Origin: CALCEB01 sp035531475
Lineage (GTDB): Bacteria; Acidobacteriota; Terriglobia; UBA7540
Direction of reading: 5' to 3'
NCBI GenBank assembly: GCA_035531475.1
Contig: DATKST010000063.1
Location: forward strand, 24,647 to 88,646
DNA length: 64,000 bases
The first letter of the stretch is position 1, and the number at the start of each line of letters is the position of its first letter. The notes under the pieces were generated by a model. It made no database searches and was not told the DNA's origin. It saw only the letters and a list, made by a program, of their open reading frames with translations. This document shows, in pieces, positions 27,433 to 37,102 of the stretch. The translations under genes and the position numbers were made by a program.

Positions 27433-28212
27433 CTACTTCTCGAAGCCCGGACTTTTCGGTATCCCGCCGCCCGCCCCCGGCAAACTCATCTTATTAGCGC
27501 CCGATTGCGCTACCAAGTTACTCGCCCGAAGCAGCGACTCAAACGTCCCGGCGTCAGTCCACCAGCCATCGAGGATACTATAGCCCAGGCGCCCTTCCGC
27601 CACGTAGGAATTGTTCACATCCGTGATCTCTAATTCGTTGCGGGTCGATGGCTTTAAGGTTCGAATTCTGTCAAAAACGGTGGAATCGTACAAGTAAATT
27701 CCAATCACGGCATAACGCGATTGGGGTTTTGAGGGCTTTTCATCGATGCGCAAAATCCTGTCCCCCTCAATCACGGGAACGCCGAACCGCTCCGGGTCGG
27801 GAACCTCCTTTAGGATGATATGGGCTCCCTTTGGGTCACGCTGGAAATTGAGGCACCCCTCGCGGACATTTCCCTCGATGATGTTGTCACCCAGGATGAC
27901 GCAAATGGGCTGGCCGTCGGAAAAATGCTCGGCAAGGCGCAAGGCGTCAGCAATGCCCCCCTCACCTTGCTGGTAGGTATAATTAATGTGCCGCAAGCCG
28001 AAGTCACTGCCATTTCCCAGAAGTCGGAGAAATTCTCCCGCACTCTGTCCCCCCGTAACCAGCAAAATATCTTGAATGCCAGCATCGACTAGGGTTTGAA
28101 TTGGATAAAATATCATGGGTCGGTCGTACACCGGCAGAAGGTGCTTGTTCGTAACCCTGGTAAGGGGATGCAAGCGAGACCCGGTCCCGCCTGCCAGAAC
28201 GATGCCTTTCAT
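27433..28212 (-). CDS. rmlA: Glucose-1-phosphate thymidylyltransferase
   Basis: 259 residues from the ATG at 28212 (MKGIVLAGGTGSRL); the open frame extends upstream by 12 codons. It makes dTDP-glucose from glucose-1-phosphate and dTTP. Motifs: LAGGTGSRLHPLT with the nucleotide-binding loop, NKHLLPVYDRPMI, ILGDNIIEG (metal Asp), IDEKPSKPQS and GWWTDAGT. It is shorter than the 290-residue RmlA of enterobacteria, lacking the C-terminal helices, which places it with the short form. The first 200 residues are fully conserved. Confidence 0.93.
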   Translation of the reverse strand: MKGIVLAGGTGSRLHPLTRVTNKHLLPVYDRPMIFYPIQTLVDAGIQDILLVTGGQSAGEFLRLLGNGSDFGLRHINYTYQQGEGGIADALRLAEHFSDGQPICVILGDNIIEGNVREGCLNFQRDPKGAHIILKEVPDPERFGVPVIEGDRILRIDEKPSKPQSRYAVIGIYLYDSTVFDRIRTLKPSTRNELEITDVNNSYVAEGRLGYSILDGWWTDAGTFESLLRASNLVAQSGANKMSLPGAGGGIPKSPGFEK

Positions 28213-28721
28213 AGGGTTGATCCTCTCCGCTTCAGAATTACCTCCCACAATTTGCCCCGACCGTCCGATTTTGGCTTCTGCTCATCTTAACTGCGGTGGC
28301 CCTTACTGAATCAACGCAATGGCTTGAGCACAAAGGGAAAGCCACAAGCACGCGGCAGCGAATCTCACTCACGAATCGCTTCTTAGCGAGGTCGAGATTG
28401 CCGACAACTGAGCAAACGGTTCCCCCTCCGGCCTTTGAGCGAGCCATCAGAACGGGGAGCACTGAGCGGCATTGGGTCTAATGACGGTCGATAAGCGGCC
28501 CACCTTTCGGCAAGTACTCACAAGGTGGTCGCCCCCGGCCTCAGGAGAACAATCGTTAACCGCCTCATCACACAGAACATTGCCCTCAGTCCCACGATCT
28601 ACACCGACGGCCTCAAACACCTCAGCGGTAATGACGCACATCACGCCAGGACACTGCGAATCCACCTGTTCAAACCCGAACCCAATATCTGATGTTTCCT
28701 GAAACAACTGGATAAGCACGA
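28213..28721. other. Gap of about 510 bp without a supported gene
   Basis: Short frames on both strands here have no start-site or domain support. One minus-strand frame (28447-28719) contains GVMCVITAEVFEAVG, faintly like a GT2 segment, but the rest does not follow the family. It may be decayed sequence. Confidence 0.4.
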
Positions 28722-29693
28722 TCAGACACTTTGCTGGGCCAGTGCCGTTCGTACGCGGTCACGCCAAAAATCAAGAACATCCTCCAAGGTTTGTTGAAGA
28801 GGAATCGTCACACTCCATCCAAGCTCGACGCCGGCACGTGCTGAATCCCCCACCAGCCTGCTGACCTCTCTCATCGCCGGATGACGTTCCTCCTCCAGGC
28901 GGACCGGGCAACTGACTCCCGCTGCAAGAAGTTTGGACACCGTCTCGACCGTGGTTTCGGTGCCTGAGCAAAGGTTATAAACCTGACCGGGTTGTCCTTT
29001 AATCAATGCACTATGATAACCCCGGACAATATCCCTGACGTCCGAAAAATCCATGGAGGTCCGGGGGCCGCTCACTTTTAGCACCGGAGGCCTTATGCCC
29101 GCCTCAATTTCAGCAAGCTTGCTGGCCGAGTCGGGGCACAAGAAACCTAGCTTTTGTCCCGGTCCCGTATGGTTGAACGGACGGACCCGGACCACCTCCG
29201 TTCCATAAGATCGCCAATATTGATAAGCCACCAATTCCGCGGTAGCCTTGCTGCCGGCATACGGGGTTTCGGGCCGAAAAGGAAACGATTCGGACGCGCG
29301 CTCTTTCTCCCTCAGCCCACCGTATACCAATGACGAACTGACGACGAGTATTCGGCAAGGCAAATTCAAAAGTCGAACGGCTTCCAGCAGACTGAAGGTT
29401 CCATCCAGATTGGTTTGGTAGGTCAAGCGCGGTTGGGAGACCGATTTGGAGGGCGAGCTGGCCGCGGCTAGATGAAAAATCAAATCCGGCCGAATTTCTT
29501 CCAGCGCGTCCTTAAGGGCAGCCCGATCTTCGACATTCAACTGCCGGTAACGAACCGCGGAACTCAGCGCGGGCAGGAAGGGATCAAACCTCTGCGACCG
29601 GGCGACGCCAAAGACCTCGACGCCGTTGTCTAACAACAGACGGCCCAGATAGTTTCCGTCGAAGCCCGTAATGCCGGTGACAAACGCTTTCAT
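28722..29693 (-). CDS. rmd: GDP-6-deoxy-D-lyxo-4-hexulose reductase (GDP-D-rhamnose synthesis)
   Basis: 323 residues, extended SDR. Motifs: VTGITGFDGNYLGRLL, HLAAASSPSKSV, SSSLVYGGL, YAGSKATAELVA, RPFNHTGPGQKLGF, SMDFSDVRDIVRGY. The FNHTGPGQ and DVRDIVRGY patterns are typical of Rmd. It would reduce the 4-keto intermediate made by the adjacent Gmd to GDP-D-rhamnose. Its ATG overlaps the gmd stop by 4 nt (ATGA). A different 4-keto reductase outcome, such as GDP-talose, cannot be excluded. Confidence 0.85.
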   Translation of the reverse strand: MKAFVTGITGFDGNYLGRLLLDNGVEVFGVARSQRFDPFLPALSSAVRYRQLNVEDRAALKDALEEIRPDLIFHLAAASSPSKSVSQPRLTYQTNLDGTFSLLEAVRLLNLPCRILVVSSSLVYGGLREKERASESFPFRPETPYAGSKATAELVAYQYWRSYGTEVVRVRPFNHTGPGQKLGFLCPDSASKLAEIEAGIRPPVLKVSGPRTSMDFSDVRDIVRGYHSALIKGQPGQVYNLCSGTETTVETVSKLLAAGVSCPVRLEEERHPAMREVSRLVGDSARAGVELGWSVTIPLQQTLEDVLDFWRDRVRTALAQQSV

Positions 29694-30691
29694 TGCCCCA
29701 TCACACCTTCAAATGCCCGGGGCGGTGATGCGTCCCGTTCCAGCCGCAGGTCCGACTCGGTCATTTCCAGGATCAGGTCCCGAAAGCTGATCTCTGTCCT
29801 CCAACCGAGCCGGCTTCGGGCTTTCGAGGCGTCACCCTGCAGGAAATCTACTTCCGCGGGGCGCAGATGGGCCGGATCCACAACAACATGTTTTTGCCAG
29901 TCCAAACCCAGATGGCCAAATGCGATCTCCAGAACCTGCCGGACGGAGTGGGTCTCACCGGTGGCAATGACGTAATCGTCCGGTTCGCCCGCCTGCAACA
30001 TCATCCACATGGCCTTAACGTAATCCCGCGCGTGGCCCCAGTCGCGCCGGGCGTCAAGATTTCCCAACGCCAGTTGCTTTTGCTTTCCCAGCTTGATCCG
30101 CGCTGCGGCATTGGTGATCTTGCGCGTGACGAACTCCAGCCCGCGTCGTGGCGACTCGTGATTGAAAAGAATTCCAGAGCAGGCAAACAGCCCGTAACTT
30201 TCCCGGTAGTTGACAGTGATCCAATGCCCGTAAACCTTCGCCACGCCATAAGGGCTGCGGGGGTGGAAGGATGTCCTTTCAGTCTGAGGCGATTCATGCA
30301 CTTGGCCAAACATCTCACTGCTGGAGGCCTGATAGAAACGAATCTTGGGATCCGCCTTGCGGATCGCCTCCAAGACACGGGTTACCCCCAATGCAGTGAA
30401 CTCGCCCGTCAGCACCGGCTGGGTCCATGACGTTTTCACGAACGATTGCGCGGCGAGGTTATACACTTCGGCAGGCTCGGAAATCTCCAGCGCGTGGTGC
30501 AGGGAGCTTTGGTCAAGCAGGTCGCCGGAAATCAACTCAATCTGATCGCGTAGATGGGCTAACCGCTCAAAGTTCACCGTGCTGGTGCGCCGGACCAGGC
30601 CGAAAACTTTATAACCCTTCGCCAGCAGAAACTCCGCCAGATAGGAACCGTCCTGGCCGGTAATACCCGTAATCAGAGTTCGCAGTGCCAA
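29690..30691 (-). CDS. gmd: GDP-mannose 4,6-dehydratase
   Basis: 333 residues. It converts GDP-mannose to GDP-4-keto-6-deoxymannose. Motifs: LITGITGQDGSYLAEFL, VRRTSTVNFERL, NLAAQSFVKTSW, ASSSEMFGQV, YGVAKVYGHWITVNYRESYG with the Tyr/Lys pair, and NHESPRRGLEFVTRKI. All are characteristic of Gmd. It is coupled to rmd by a 4-nt overlap. Confidence 0.95.
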   Translation of the reverse strand: MALRTLITGITGQDGSYLAEFLLAKGYKVFGLVRRTSTVNFERLAHLRDQIELISGDLLDQSSLHHALEISEPAEVYNLAAQSFVKTSWTQPVLTGEFTALGVTRVLEAIRKADPKIRFYQASSSEMFGQVHESPQTERTSFHPRSPYGVAKVYGHWITVNYRESYGLFACSGILFNHESPRRGLEFVTRKITNAAARIKLGKQKQLALGNLDARRDWGHARDYVKAMWMMLQAGEPDDYVIATGETHSVRQVLEIAFGHLGLDWQKHVVVDPAHLRPAEVDFLQGDASKARSRLGWRTEISFRDLILEMTESDLRLERDASPPRAFEGVMGQ

Positions 30692-30718
30692 GTTATCTCC
30701 TCATGCTCTTGCCTGTCA

Positions 30719-30789
30719 GGTGGACACTGCACTAGCGCCAGTATCCTGCCGGCAAATGCCGCCGGGACGGCGGCGCTACGCTGTCCACC
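30719..30789. repeat. Palindrome with GGTGGACA ends and TAGCGCC/GGCGCTA inner arms
   Basis: GGTGGACA (30719-30726) is complementary to TGTCCACC (30782-30789). Inside are TAGCGCC and GGCGCTA plus a GCCGCCggGACGGCGGC hairpin. It resembles the TGTAGCGGCG family at 8761, 12357, 15281 and 60267. It sits upstream of gmd, after the sugar transferase. Confidence 0.7.
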
Positions 30790-30907
30790 CAATTCCTGGA
30801 CACCACACTAGCCTTTCAGGAAAATTCCCCGCCGGTGGGGCTAAGATCCCTAACCAGTATGTTTTACCTTTGCGCCATTCGCCTCAGCCACGCCGGTGCC
30901 ATTCCGC

Positions 30908-32308
30908 TCAATATGCATTCCGGTTGGCGGCGAAAGTGCGGATGATGGTCATCATAATAATCTTCAGATCGAAGACGAAACTCCAGTTATTAAGATAGTA
31001 AAGATCGTGCTCCAGCCGCCGTTGAATAGAAGTGTCACCTCTCCACCCATTCACCTGAGCCCATCCGGTCATGCCCACCTTCAGATAGTGCCGAGTGTTA
31101 TATTGGGCTACTTCTTCTAGGAACTTTTGCACGAAATGGGGGCGCTCAGGCCGCGGCCCCACAATGCTCATTTCGCCTTTGAGCACATTTACAAATTGAG
31201 GCAGTTCATCCAGGTTGGTGCGGCGGAGAAAAGTTCCAAAACGTGTCCGGCGGGGATCGTTCTCAGTAGTCCAGCGGGTGTTACTCTCTCCCCGGTTGCC
31301 ATCGCTCATGGTCCTGAACTTATACATCTTGAATAACCGGCCGTTCAGGCCAACTCGCTCCTGAACGAAGAAAGCCGATCCTGCCGACGTGAGACGGATC
31401 ACTATCGCGATGACCACCATCGCGGGAGCAAGCATGACAAGCGCCAAGGCAGAGAAAGCCATGTCAAAGGAGCGCTTGGCGAAAGTGTATACGACAGATT
31501 CCGAGGGACTGGCCCGGAGGTCGAGAAGCCTTAGGCCGCCAAAATTAAATAACATGTCACCAACGGATACATCTTCGCCCAAGTCCAGGACGACCCTTAC
31601 CGGAATGCAGACGTTTCGCAAGCGCTTCATGATGGCGGAAATCTCGGAAAAGCACGATGCCGGAACGGCGATAATAATGTCGTCCAATTCCTCCGTGAGG
31701 AAGATTTCGTTAACCTCACTAAGATCGACGACTCGACTCGCCTCCGGGGAAGACTCCTGGCCAGCTAAGCGGACAAATGCGGTGATGACATAAGGGGTGA
31801 GCATTGTTCCCAAAATAAAGCGCGCCGTTTTAACCGCATAGTCATTCGCGCCGATAATTAGAATCCGGGCTCTCACGCCCGGCCCGTTACGAGTGTGATC
31901 GAGGACCCATCTGAAGATTTTCCCACTGATTGCTGCCAGCAGGAAGAAGGCGGCGGCGCTGATAGCGACGAAAAGTCTTGAGAAATTCGTGGAACGATAG
32001 AAGAAGGTTGCTCCCACGACGGCGAGGTAGGTTACAGTACACGCCCAGAATACGCTCTTGATCGCGGCGCCTTGAGCAGACAGATGGCCAAATTGGAAAA
32101 GACCGAAGTGGTCAACGACGACTGCCCAGACGATGGTTGTTAAAAGGAGGAGCCCGAAATAATCGGGCATATCGATATCCGGAGAAAATAGGGGAATCAG
32201 TCCGGAAAAGAAGCGAATGTAAGCCGCCATAGCAAAAGCCATCAGCGGCAGGAGCAACGTAAGCACTCGCAGCAGAAAGTTAATCGTGTTGAGTCGGCGC
32301 CGAATCAT
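30908..32308 (-). CDS. Undecaprenyl-phosphate glycosylphosphotransferase (initiating transferase)
   Basis: 466 residues. Five N-terminal hydrophobic segments span about residues 10-150. A CoA-binding-like Rossmann domain (RILIIGANDYAVKTARFI) follows. The C-terminal WbaP/WcaJ catalytic region has KRSFDMAFSALALVMLAP, VQERVGLNGRLFKMYKFRTM, TNLDELPQFVNVLKGEMS, IVGPRPERP and GMTGWAQVNGWRGDTS. It transfers a sugar-1-phosphate (often glucose or galactose) to undecaprenyl phosphate, the first committed step of repeat-unit assembly. This is the only intact initiating transferase in the window, serving both EPS blocks or only this one. Confidence 0.94.
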   Translation of the reverse strand: MIRRRLNTINFLLRVLTLLLPLMAFAMAAYIRFFSGLIPLFSPDIDMPDYFGLLLLTTIVWAVVVDHFGLFQFGHLSAQGAAIKSVFWACTVTYLAVVGATFFYRSTNFSRLFVAISAAAFFLLAAISGKIFRWVLDHTRNGPGVRARILIIGANDYAVKTARFILGTMLTPYVITAFVRLAGQESSPEASRVVDLSEVNEIFLTEELDDIIIAVPASCFSEISAIMKRLRNVCIPVRVVLDLGEDVSVGDMLFNFGGLRLLDLRASPSESVVYTFAKRSFDMAFSALALVMLAPAMVVIAIVIRLTSAGSAFFVQERVGLNGRLFKMYKFRTMSDGNRGESNTRWTTENDPRRTRFGTFLRRTNLDELPQFVNVLKGEMSIVGPRPERPHFVQKFLEEVAQYNTRHYLKVGMTGWAQVNGWRGDTSIQRRLEHDLYYLNNWSFVFDLKIIMMTIIRTFAANRNAY

Positions 32309-32559
32309 AAGTGCGAAGTTGAAACTTCAAGCCAGCCACTCTTGTGTGCTGTTGGGTCCTGTCCGCAAGGAGGCTACCTTGAATCCATTTCATGGGTAGG
32401 GGCGGAAAAGCTTCCCTCTCCCGCATTCAGTCATTCGCCCGCCGTCCTTCACCTGCCCTTGCATTCCAGCAAGAGCGGCACACGTCCTTTATTATAGACC
32501 AACCAACCCTTTCTCCCTGTACTTGAACATCATGAGACGGGCCTACGGGCTGGAACAGG

Positions 32560-33744
32560 TCACTGGCGCCTCGCCGGAGCCTTCGACAGGCTATTGAACT
32601 CTGCCCATTTATCCCTGAGATAAGATTCCATTTCACGCCGGAACCGGCTGCTGTCAAATCGCTCCGTATGGGCGCGAATTAAATTTGGGGAAAATCGCCC
32701 TTCAACGGCTTCAAAACGAAGCATAGCTTCGATCAAGGAATCTACACTCTGCCGCGCGAAGAAAACCCCGGTTGAAGTCTCCGGACTGGCAGTTTCCTCG
32801 TCAACAAAAAATCCTGCAACCGTTTCGAGAGCGCCTCCCCGCCCGTAAGCGATCACAGGCCGGCCAAAAGACTGGGCCTCAACGGGAACAATGCCGAAGT
32901 CCTCTTCGCCGGGAAACAGAAGCGCCCGGCAGTGAGCGTAATGATCCCGGAGAGCTTGGTCCGGCTGGAAGCCCAGGAACTCGACGGTGGGGCCGGCGGT
33001 GCGACGGAGATTTGCGGCCAGTCCGCCGTCGCCAATCACCCGGAGGCGGCGGCCGAGCTTGCTGCAGGCCGCGACCGCCAGATCGACCCGCTTATAGGGG
33101 ACAAGTTGACTGACGACGAGATAATAATCTTCGATTCGATCTGAAATGTATCCCGTCGAAATATCGACGGGTGGGTAAATCACCGGAGCCTCGCGCCGGT
33201 AGTACTTCCGAATTCGGTCTGCGACGTGCTCTGAGTCCGCAAGGAAATAGTCCACACGCGAGGCAGACGCCAAGTCCCAAAGGCGGACATAGTGGGCGCT
33301 GAGTGAAAAAAATGCGCGCGACAGCTTGCCCAACCCATCCTGGTCACGATAAGCGTGATACATGTCCCAGAGATACCGCATCGGCGAAAAGCAGTAGCAG
33401 ACGTGGCATGAGTCTTGTGCCGTTAGCACGCCCTTTGCCGGACCTGATTCCAGGCTAATCACCAGATCATAGCTGCTGAGCCGAAATTGTTCGAGTGCCA
33501 GCGGGAAAAGAGGCAGAAATTTCTGATAGTGTTTCGTTGCACCAGGAATCCGCTGCAAAAAAGATGTTGTGATTTTTCGCGACCGGAGGGAGGCCGGGAG
33601 CGAAGACCGGTCAAGGACGAGCGTGAATATATCCGCCTGCGGGAACATCTCAGCCAGAGATGTCAATACGCGCTCGCCGCCGCGTTGGGCGACCAGCCAG
33701 TAGTGAACCAGAGCAATACGGAGGTCAGAAAGATCTTTGAGCAT
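32560..33744 (-). CDS. GT4-family glycosyltransferase
   Basis: 394 residues from the ATG at 33744. The open frame reaches 33819, but the GT fold begins with DLRIALVHYW. N-domain: GGERVLTSLAEMFP, YCFSPMRYLWDMYHAY, ADSEHVADRIRKYY. C-domain: VSQLVPYKRVDLAV, RVIGDGG, LFPGEEDFGIVPVEAQSFGRPVIAYG with the EX7E motif, and GFFVDEETA. The YCFSPMRYLWD pattern is shared by the WbaZ-like mannosyl/rhamnosyltransferase group. A truncated GT4 lies immediately upstream and overlaps by about 20 nt. Confidence 0.9.
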   Translation of the reverse strand: MLKDLSDLRIALVHYWLVAQRGGERVLTSLAEMFPQADIFTLVLDRSSLPASLRSRKITTSFLQRIPGATKHYQKFLPLFPLALEQFRLSSYDLVISLESGPAKGVLTAQDSCHVCYCFSPMRYLWDMYHAYRDQDGLGKLSRAFFSLSAHYVRLWDLASASRVDYFLADSEHVADRIRKYYRREAPVIYPPVDISTGYISDRIEDYYLVVSQLVPYKRVDLAVAACSKLGRRLRVIGDGGLAANLRRTAGPTVEFLGFQPDQALRDHYAHCRALLFPGEEDFGIVPVEAQSFGRPVIAYGRGGALETVAGFFVDEETASPETSTGVFFARQSVDSLIEAMLRFEAVEGRFSPNLIRAHTERFDSSRFRREMESYLRDKWAEFNSLSKAPARRQ

Positions 33745-34111
33745 TTGGAAAAACGGGCGGTCCGGGAAAAGCCCGATTGGACGCCTTGGCGCGAAAACTG
33801 GAATCGGGGCAGCCACCACCGATCCAGTGTCTTGCGGAGGCCCACCGAACGCAGAGACGACCCTTACAAATGGCGCCCGTACAACCGGTCAAACAATGCG
33901 TGCCGGCCGCCCTCCCTCCCATTCTCCGAAAAGGTGCCACCTCGATGTTTTTGCCGCCAGGAAGCATGGCCAGCCGGTCCTGATTAAAACCCAGGAGTAC
34001 CCATTCGATCTCCGTGCCCAGGCGGGCAAAAGCCTGAATAAGTGAAAGTGTATAGCGTCCTATTCCTGTCAAGGGACCTGCCAAAATGGCGGTGTTGACG
34101 CCGACTCGCAT
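33725..34111 (-). pseudogene. Truncated GT4 glycosyltransferase (N-terminal fragment)
   Basis: 128 residues from MRVGVNTAILAGPLTGIGRY. The first 60 or so residues are a good GT4 N-terminal domain (GIGRYTLSLIQAFARLG, EWVLLGFNQ). After about residue 75 the sequence turns into Cys/Gly/Arg-rich text without family likeness and stops inside the next GT. The C-terminal nucleotide-sugar domain is missing, against an expected total of about 380 residues. It is most likely a recombination or deletion remnant and is unlikely to be active. Confidence 0.75.
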
Positions 34112-34172
34112 AAAAAGGGTGGAAATGCCACCTGCGCTCTTCTGCGTCAGGCACAGGGTGGATTGGCCTGAC

Positions 34173-35534
34173 TCACCGGCTTGCTCCCACACGACGGTCG
34201 AATCGGGAAAAGACAGGACGGGACGATCCCCGGCGAATCTGCTCCACCTTTTCCATTTCGACGGCATCCCGGGCCTGTTTGACAGCCTCCAACTCTCCCC
34301 TCGAAGAGGCCAAGACCAGGCCGGAAAGAGACATCAGGAGCAGAATCACCGAACCTCGGCCCAGGATGTGCTCGGTCATGCTCATCACCATAATCGCAGG
34401 GATCCAGGCCTTGGCGGCGCAATGGAGGGCGCGGAGCTTCGACTTGGGAAATCTCTTCTGGAAAAAAGAAATTTCCTTCCATACCCACCACCAGATGCCT
34501 ACTGTCAGGACCATCCCAACGATTCCGCCCTCGGCCAAAAAATGGAGAAAAGAATTGTGCGCATGGCCGTCATTGTTTTCAATTCTTCCCCCGACGGCAA
34601 CATAGACGACGCCCTTTTGCCCCTTGAAATCCAGTTCGTCATCGTTGAAACGGCCGAAGCCGATTCCGATGAGCGGGCTGAGTTCAAAGTCGTGAATCGC
34701 TTCACCCCAAATGACGAAGCGTGCCGCATTCGTTCCGTAGTGCGGGTCCGTAATCGTGTCAATCCGGTTCAAGACGGACGAGGTGAACAGCATCACGCTC
34801 AGCATCGGCACTCCCAATAGGATGGCGGCCTTGACGACTTTGCTAAATTTTCGAACCGGGATGATGAAGGCGGCGCCGGTCAGGAATCCAAGATAAGAGC
34901 CGCGGGAGTAAGTGAGCAGCAGGCTAACGACACAGGCCAGGAACATGGCCCATATGACAGCCCTCCGGTTCCAGCGCAGCTCCTCCACCTGTAGGAACGC
35001 CAGCGGCAGCAAGGCCGTCAGCGCGAACACTCCACCTCCGGTGTTATGGGCGTGGTACCATCCAAAAAAGGTCCGTGTCCCCAAGCTACGGTCGAAAAAT
35101 TCCAGACCCATCCAGCCGAACACGCTTTCCGCATAGGGCAAGTGCAAGGTGAGCGCCGAACCAATCAGACCGAGGAGGCTAACCACGAAAACACAGAACA
35201 GCCAGTAACCCCTTACGAATTTGGGCTTCAGCCGCCAGCCCAGAAGGAAGATCAAGAGGGGATAGGTGACGAGCGGCGCGCCGTCATTGCGAAGAAACTG
35301 AAAGGAGATGAGGTTGTGGAGGTCACCTGTCGACCAGAAATAATTGGCTAGCCAGTAGGCCAGGCAAGCCACCACCGACCATTCCACCGCTTTGAAGCCG
35401 AGTCCCCGGGTGATCCGCGAGGTAAGGCCCCGGAGGGAGACCACACCCATGGCTGCAAGCGGGATGGCGGGTAATCTGTTTTCCAGCAACCCCGCCAGCA
35501 GGATGAGCCCGACGAGGCCGTCAACAAGCGTCAC
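34173..35534 (-). CDS. O-antigen ligase/polymerase family membrane protein (Wzy-like)
   Basis: 453 residues with about ten hydrophobic segments. The loop region has FFGWYHAHNTGGGVFAL, LTYSRGSYLGFL, IGIGFGRFNDDEL and DGHAHNSFLHFLAEGGIVG. The motifs differ from the HNHFAG type at 5687 and 22793, so this is a separate Wzy lineage, closer in layout to WaaL/Wzy_C proteins with HNSFLxxLAExG. The C-terminal 45 residues are cytoplasmic and charged. It lies between GH39 and GT genes in the large EPS block. Confidence 0.82.
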   Translation of the reverse strand: MTLVDGLVGLILLAGLLENRLPAIPLAAMGVVSLRGLTSRITRGLGFKAVEWSVVACLAYWLANYFWSTGDLHNLISFQFLRNDGAPLVTYPLLIFLLGWRLKPKFVRGYWLFCVFVVSLLGLIGSALTLHLPYAESVFGWMGLEFFDRSLGTRTFFGWYHAHNTGGGVFALTALLPLAFLQVEELRWNRRAVIWAMFLACVVSLLLTYSRGSYLGFLTGAAFIIPVRKFSKVVKAAILLGVPMLSVMLFTSSVLNRIDTITDPHYGTNAARFVIWGEAIHDFELSPLIGIGFGRFNDDELDFKGQKGVVYVAVGGRIENNDGHAHNSFLHFLAEGGIVGMVLTVGIWWWVWKEISFFQKRFPKSKLRALHCAAKAWIPAIMVMSMTEHILGRGSVILLLMSLSGLVLASSRGELEAVKQARDAVEMEKVEQIRRGSSRPVFSRFDRRVGASR

Positions 35535-35676
35535 TGTTTTCTACCCCTGGCCCAAGACCGGTGACAAGCTGCAAGTGACGAGTCATGAGAAAAGGCCAAA
35601 GTCCGCTTGTTCGTCATTTGTCCGTTATTTTTGCCTTTCAGATTGTGCTTGCCACTCGTCACTTGTCACTGCTGTC

Positions 35677-36999
35677 TTAATAATCGGCTTCGATGTAGCC
35701 CACGGTATTGACACACGCGGGACAATCACTACCCAAGAGTTTCACAGGAACTTCAACCTGTAGCTGACTTCCGGTAAACCGGCTCTGCGGCGTTCGCCGC
35801 TCTCCGGTGACTGTAACCATGCTTACCGATCCGGGCCGTTTGGGAAGGGACAGCGTCACATTGACCATTGGGATCGAGGCGAAGTGAACCTTCTCAAAAA
35901 TCAAGGCGACGACAGTGCGGTTCGGTCCCACTTGAAATCCATAAACGGAATCGATCCCATTCACCGTTTCGGTGCTCAAACGGGGCTGAGTTGAAAATTG
36001 AGTGTAGGAGCTCAAAGGCCCTGCGCCCAGTAAATCATTCAAAACCTTGAGGCGGTGTCCGTGCTGCGTTAGGTTATTCGGCGCCGCGACCAAGCATTTC
36101 GGAGCATCTGGGCCGGCACCCCACCACGCATACCAGAAGAGCTTAAACGCGTCCGGATTGGTCATTCCCTTTGACAATGCGAAGGCCAGCGAGGGGAGGT
36201 ACAAGGCAGGAAGAGCATTGGGGGCCGCCGTATACCCAACTTCTGTCTGCCAAATCCCCCGGCATTTCCCGGTCTTGACCCATTTATTATATAAGTAGTG
36301 CCAGGCGGCCACATCCCGGTAGTGAACGTCCAGGATGTCCGTCCACCGCCAGGCGTCGTGGTAGGCGAGAACGCTGTCGAACTCCTGAAGGCTGTTACTT
36401 TGTGGCCAGCCGCCAAAAACAACGTAGCAGTGATGGCGCCGGATGATCTCAGCGGCCGGGAGGTAAACCGTATCAACGAACTGCTGGTCGGTACCTGTCC
36501 AGAATCCGGCTTGCTTGGTGGGTTCATTCCAAATCTGAAAGTAACGTAGATTATAGGGAGGATTGCTGTAACGCGATACGACGTGTTCCACAAACTCTTT
36601 CCAAGCCCCTACGTCCTTGGGCGGAGAGACGCCGTTAGCGCCGGCGTACACGTCCCATGAAGCATTGTAGGCCAGCAGCGGAAGTATCTGCACCCCCTCC
36701 ACTTCCGCACCGTTTACCTTTTGATCGGTCTGCGCCCAATTCCAAACCCCTTTCTTAGGCTCAATCAGGGTCCAGTTGAAAGGCTCACGCGCCCACCCGA
36801 TGCCAAGTTGTTTTGAAATCTCCGGGACGGGCAAGTAAACAACGCCATTGAAATTGCGAAAAAGGGGTTCAGTGGAGGTGTTACTTGTTGCGCTCGCGTG
36901 AGAAAACATCTGGGGGGAGACCGCTCCCTCCAACGCCAGAAAAAGGGGAGCTGCAATCATTCCACACACGAACCGGCGTAGTGCTTCTCTGATTCTCAT
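35677..36999 (-). CDS. Secreted glycoside hydrolase, GH39-like (PslG analogue)
   Basis: 440 residues from the ATG at 36999 (AGAGG 5 nt upstream). An N-terminal signal (FVCGMIAAPLFLALEGAV) leads to a TIM-barrel domain. IQIWNEPT-type text (FQIWNEPTKQ) gives the expected acid/base Glu, and IWQTEVGYTA gives the expected nucleophile Glu. Other marks are WAREPFNWTLIEPKKGVW and DILDVHYRD. A C-terminal beta-sandwich follows. GH39-type enzymes inside EPS operons (Pseudomonas PslG) cut the polymer in the periplasm and aid its release. A similar role here is inferred from placement. Confidence 0.78.
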   Translation of the reverse strand: MRIREALRRFVCGMIAAPLFLALEGAVSPQMFSHASATSNTSTEPLFRNFNGVVYLPVPEISKQLGIGWAREPFNWTLIEPKKGVWNWAQTDQKVNGAEVEGVQILPLLAYNASWDVYAGANGVSPPKDVGAWKEFVEHVVSRYSNPPYNLRYFQIWNEPTKQAGFWTGTDQQFVDTVYLPAAEIIRRHHCYVVFGGWPQSNSLQEFDSVLAYHDAWRWTDILDVHYRDVAAWHYLYNKWVKTGKCRGIWQTEVGYTAAPNALPALYLPSLAFALSKGMTNPDAFKLFWYAWWGAGPDAPKCLVAAPNNLTQHGHRLKVLNDLLGAGPLSSYTQFSTQPRLSTETVNGIDSVYGFQVGPNRTVVALIFEKVHFASIPMVNVTLSLPKRPGSVSMVTVTGERRTPQSRFTGSQLQVEVPVKLLGSDCPACVNTVGYIEADY

Positions 37000-37102
37000 A
37001 GTGCCTCTAACCAGCAGTGGACGCCGTTCCACGGCCCGCGCGCCGACCGTCCATTCTATCTTACAAAGCTACGTCTCCCGAAACGGGCCCCAATCACCCG
37101 AT

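Noticed and set aside
28447..28719. Minus-strand frame with GVMCVITAEVFEAVG, resembling a GT2 segment
   Set aside because: Only this short piece resembles the family; flanking residues do not, and there is no start or DXD.
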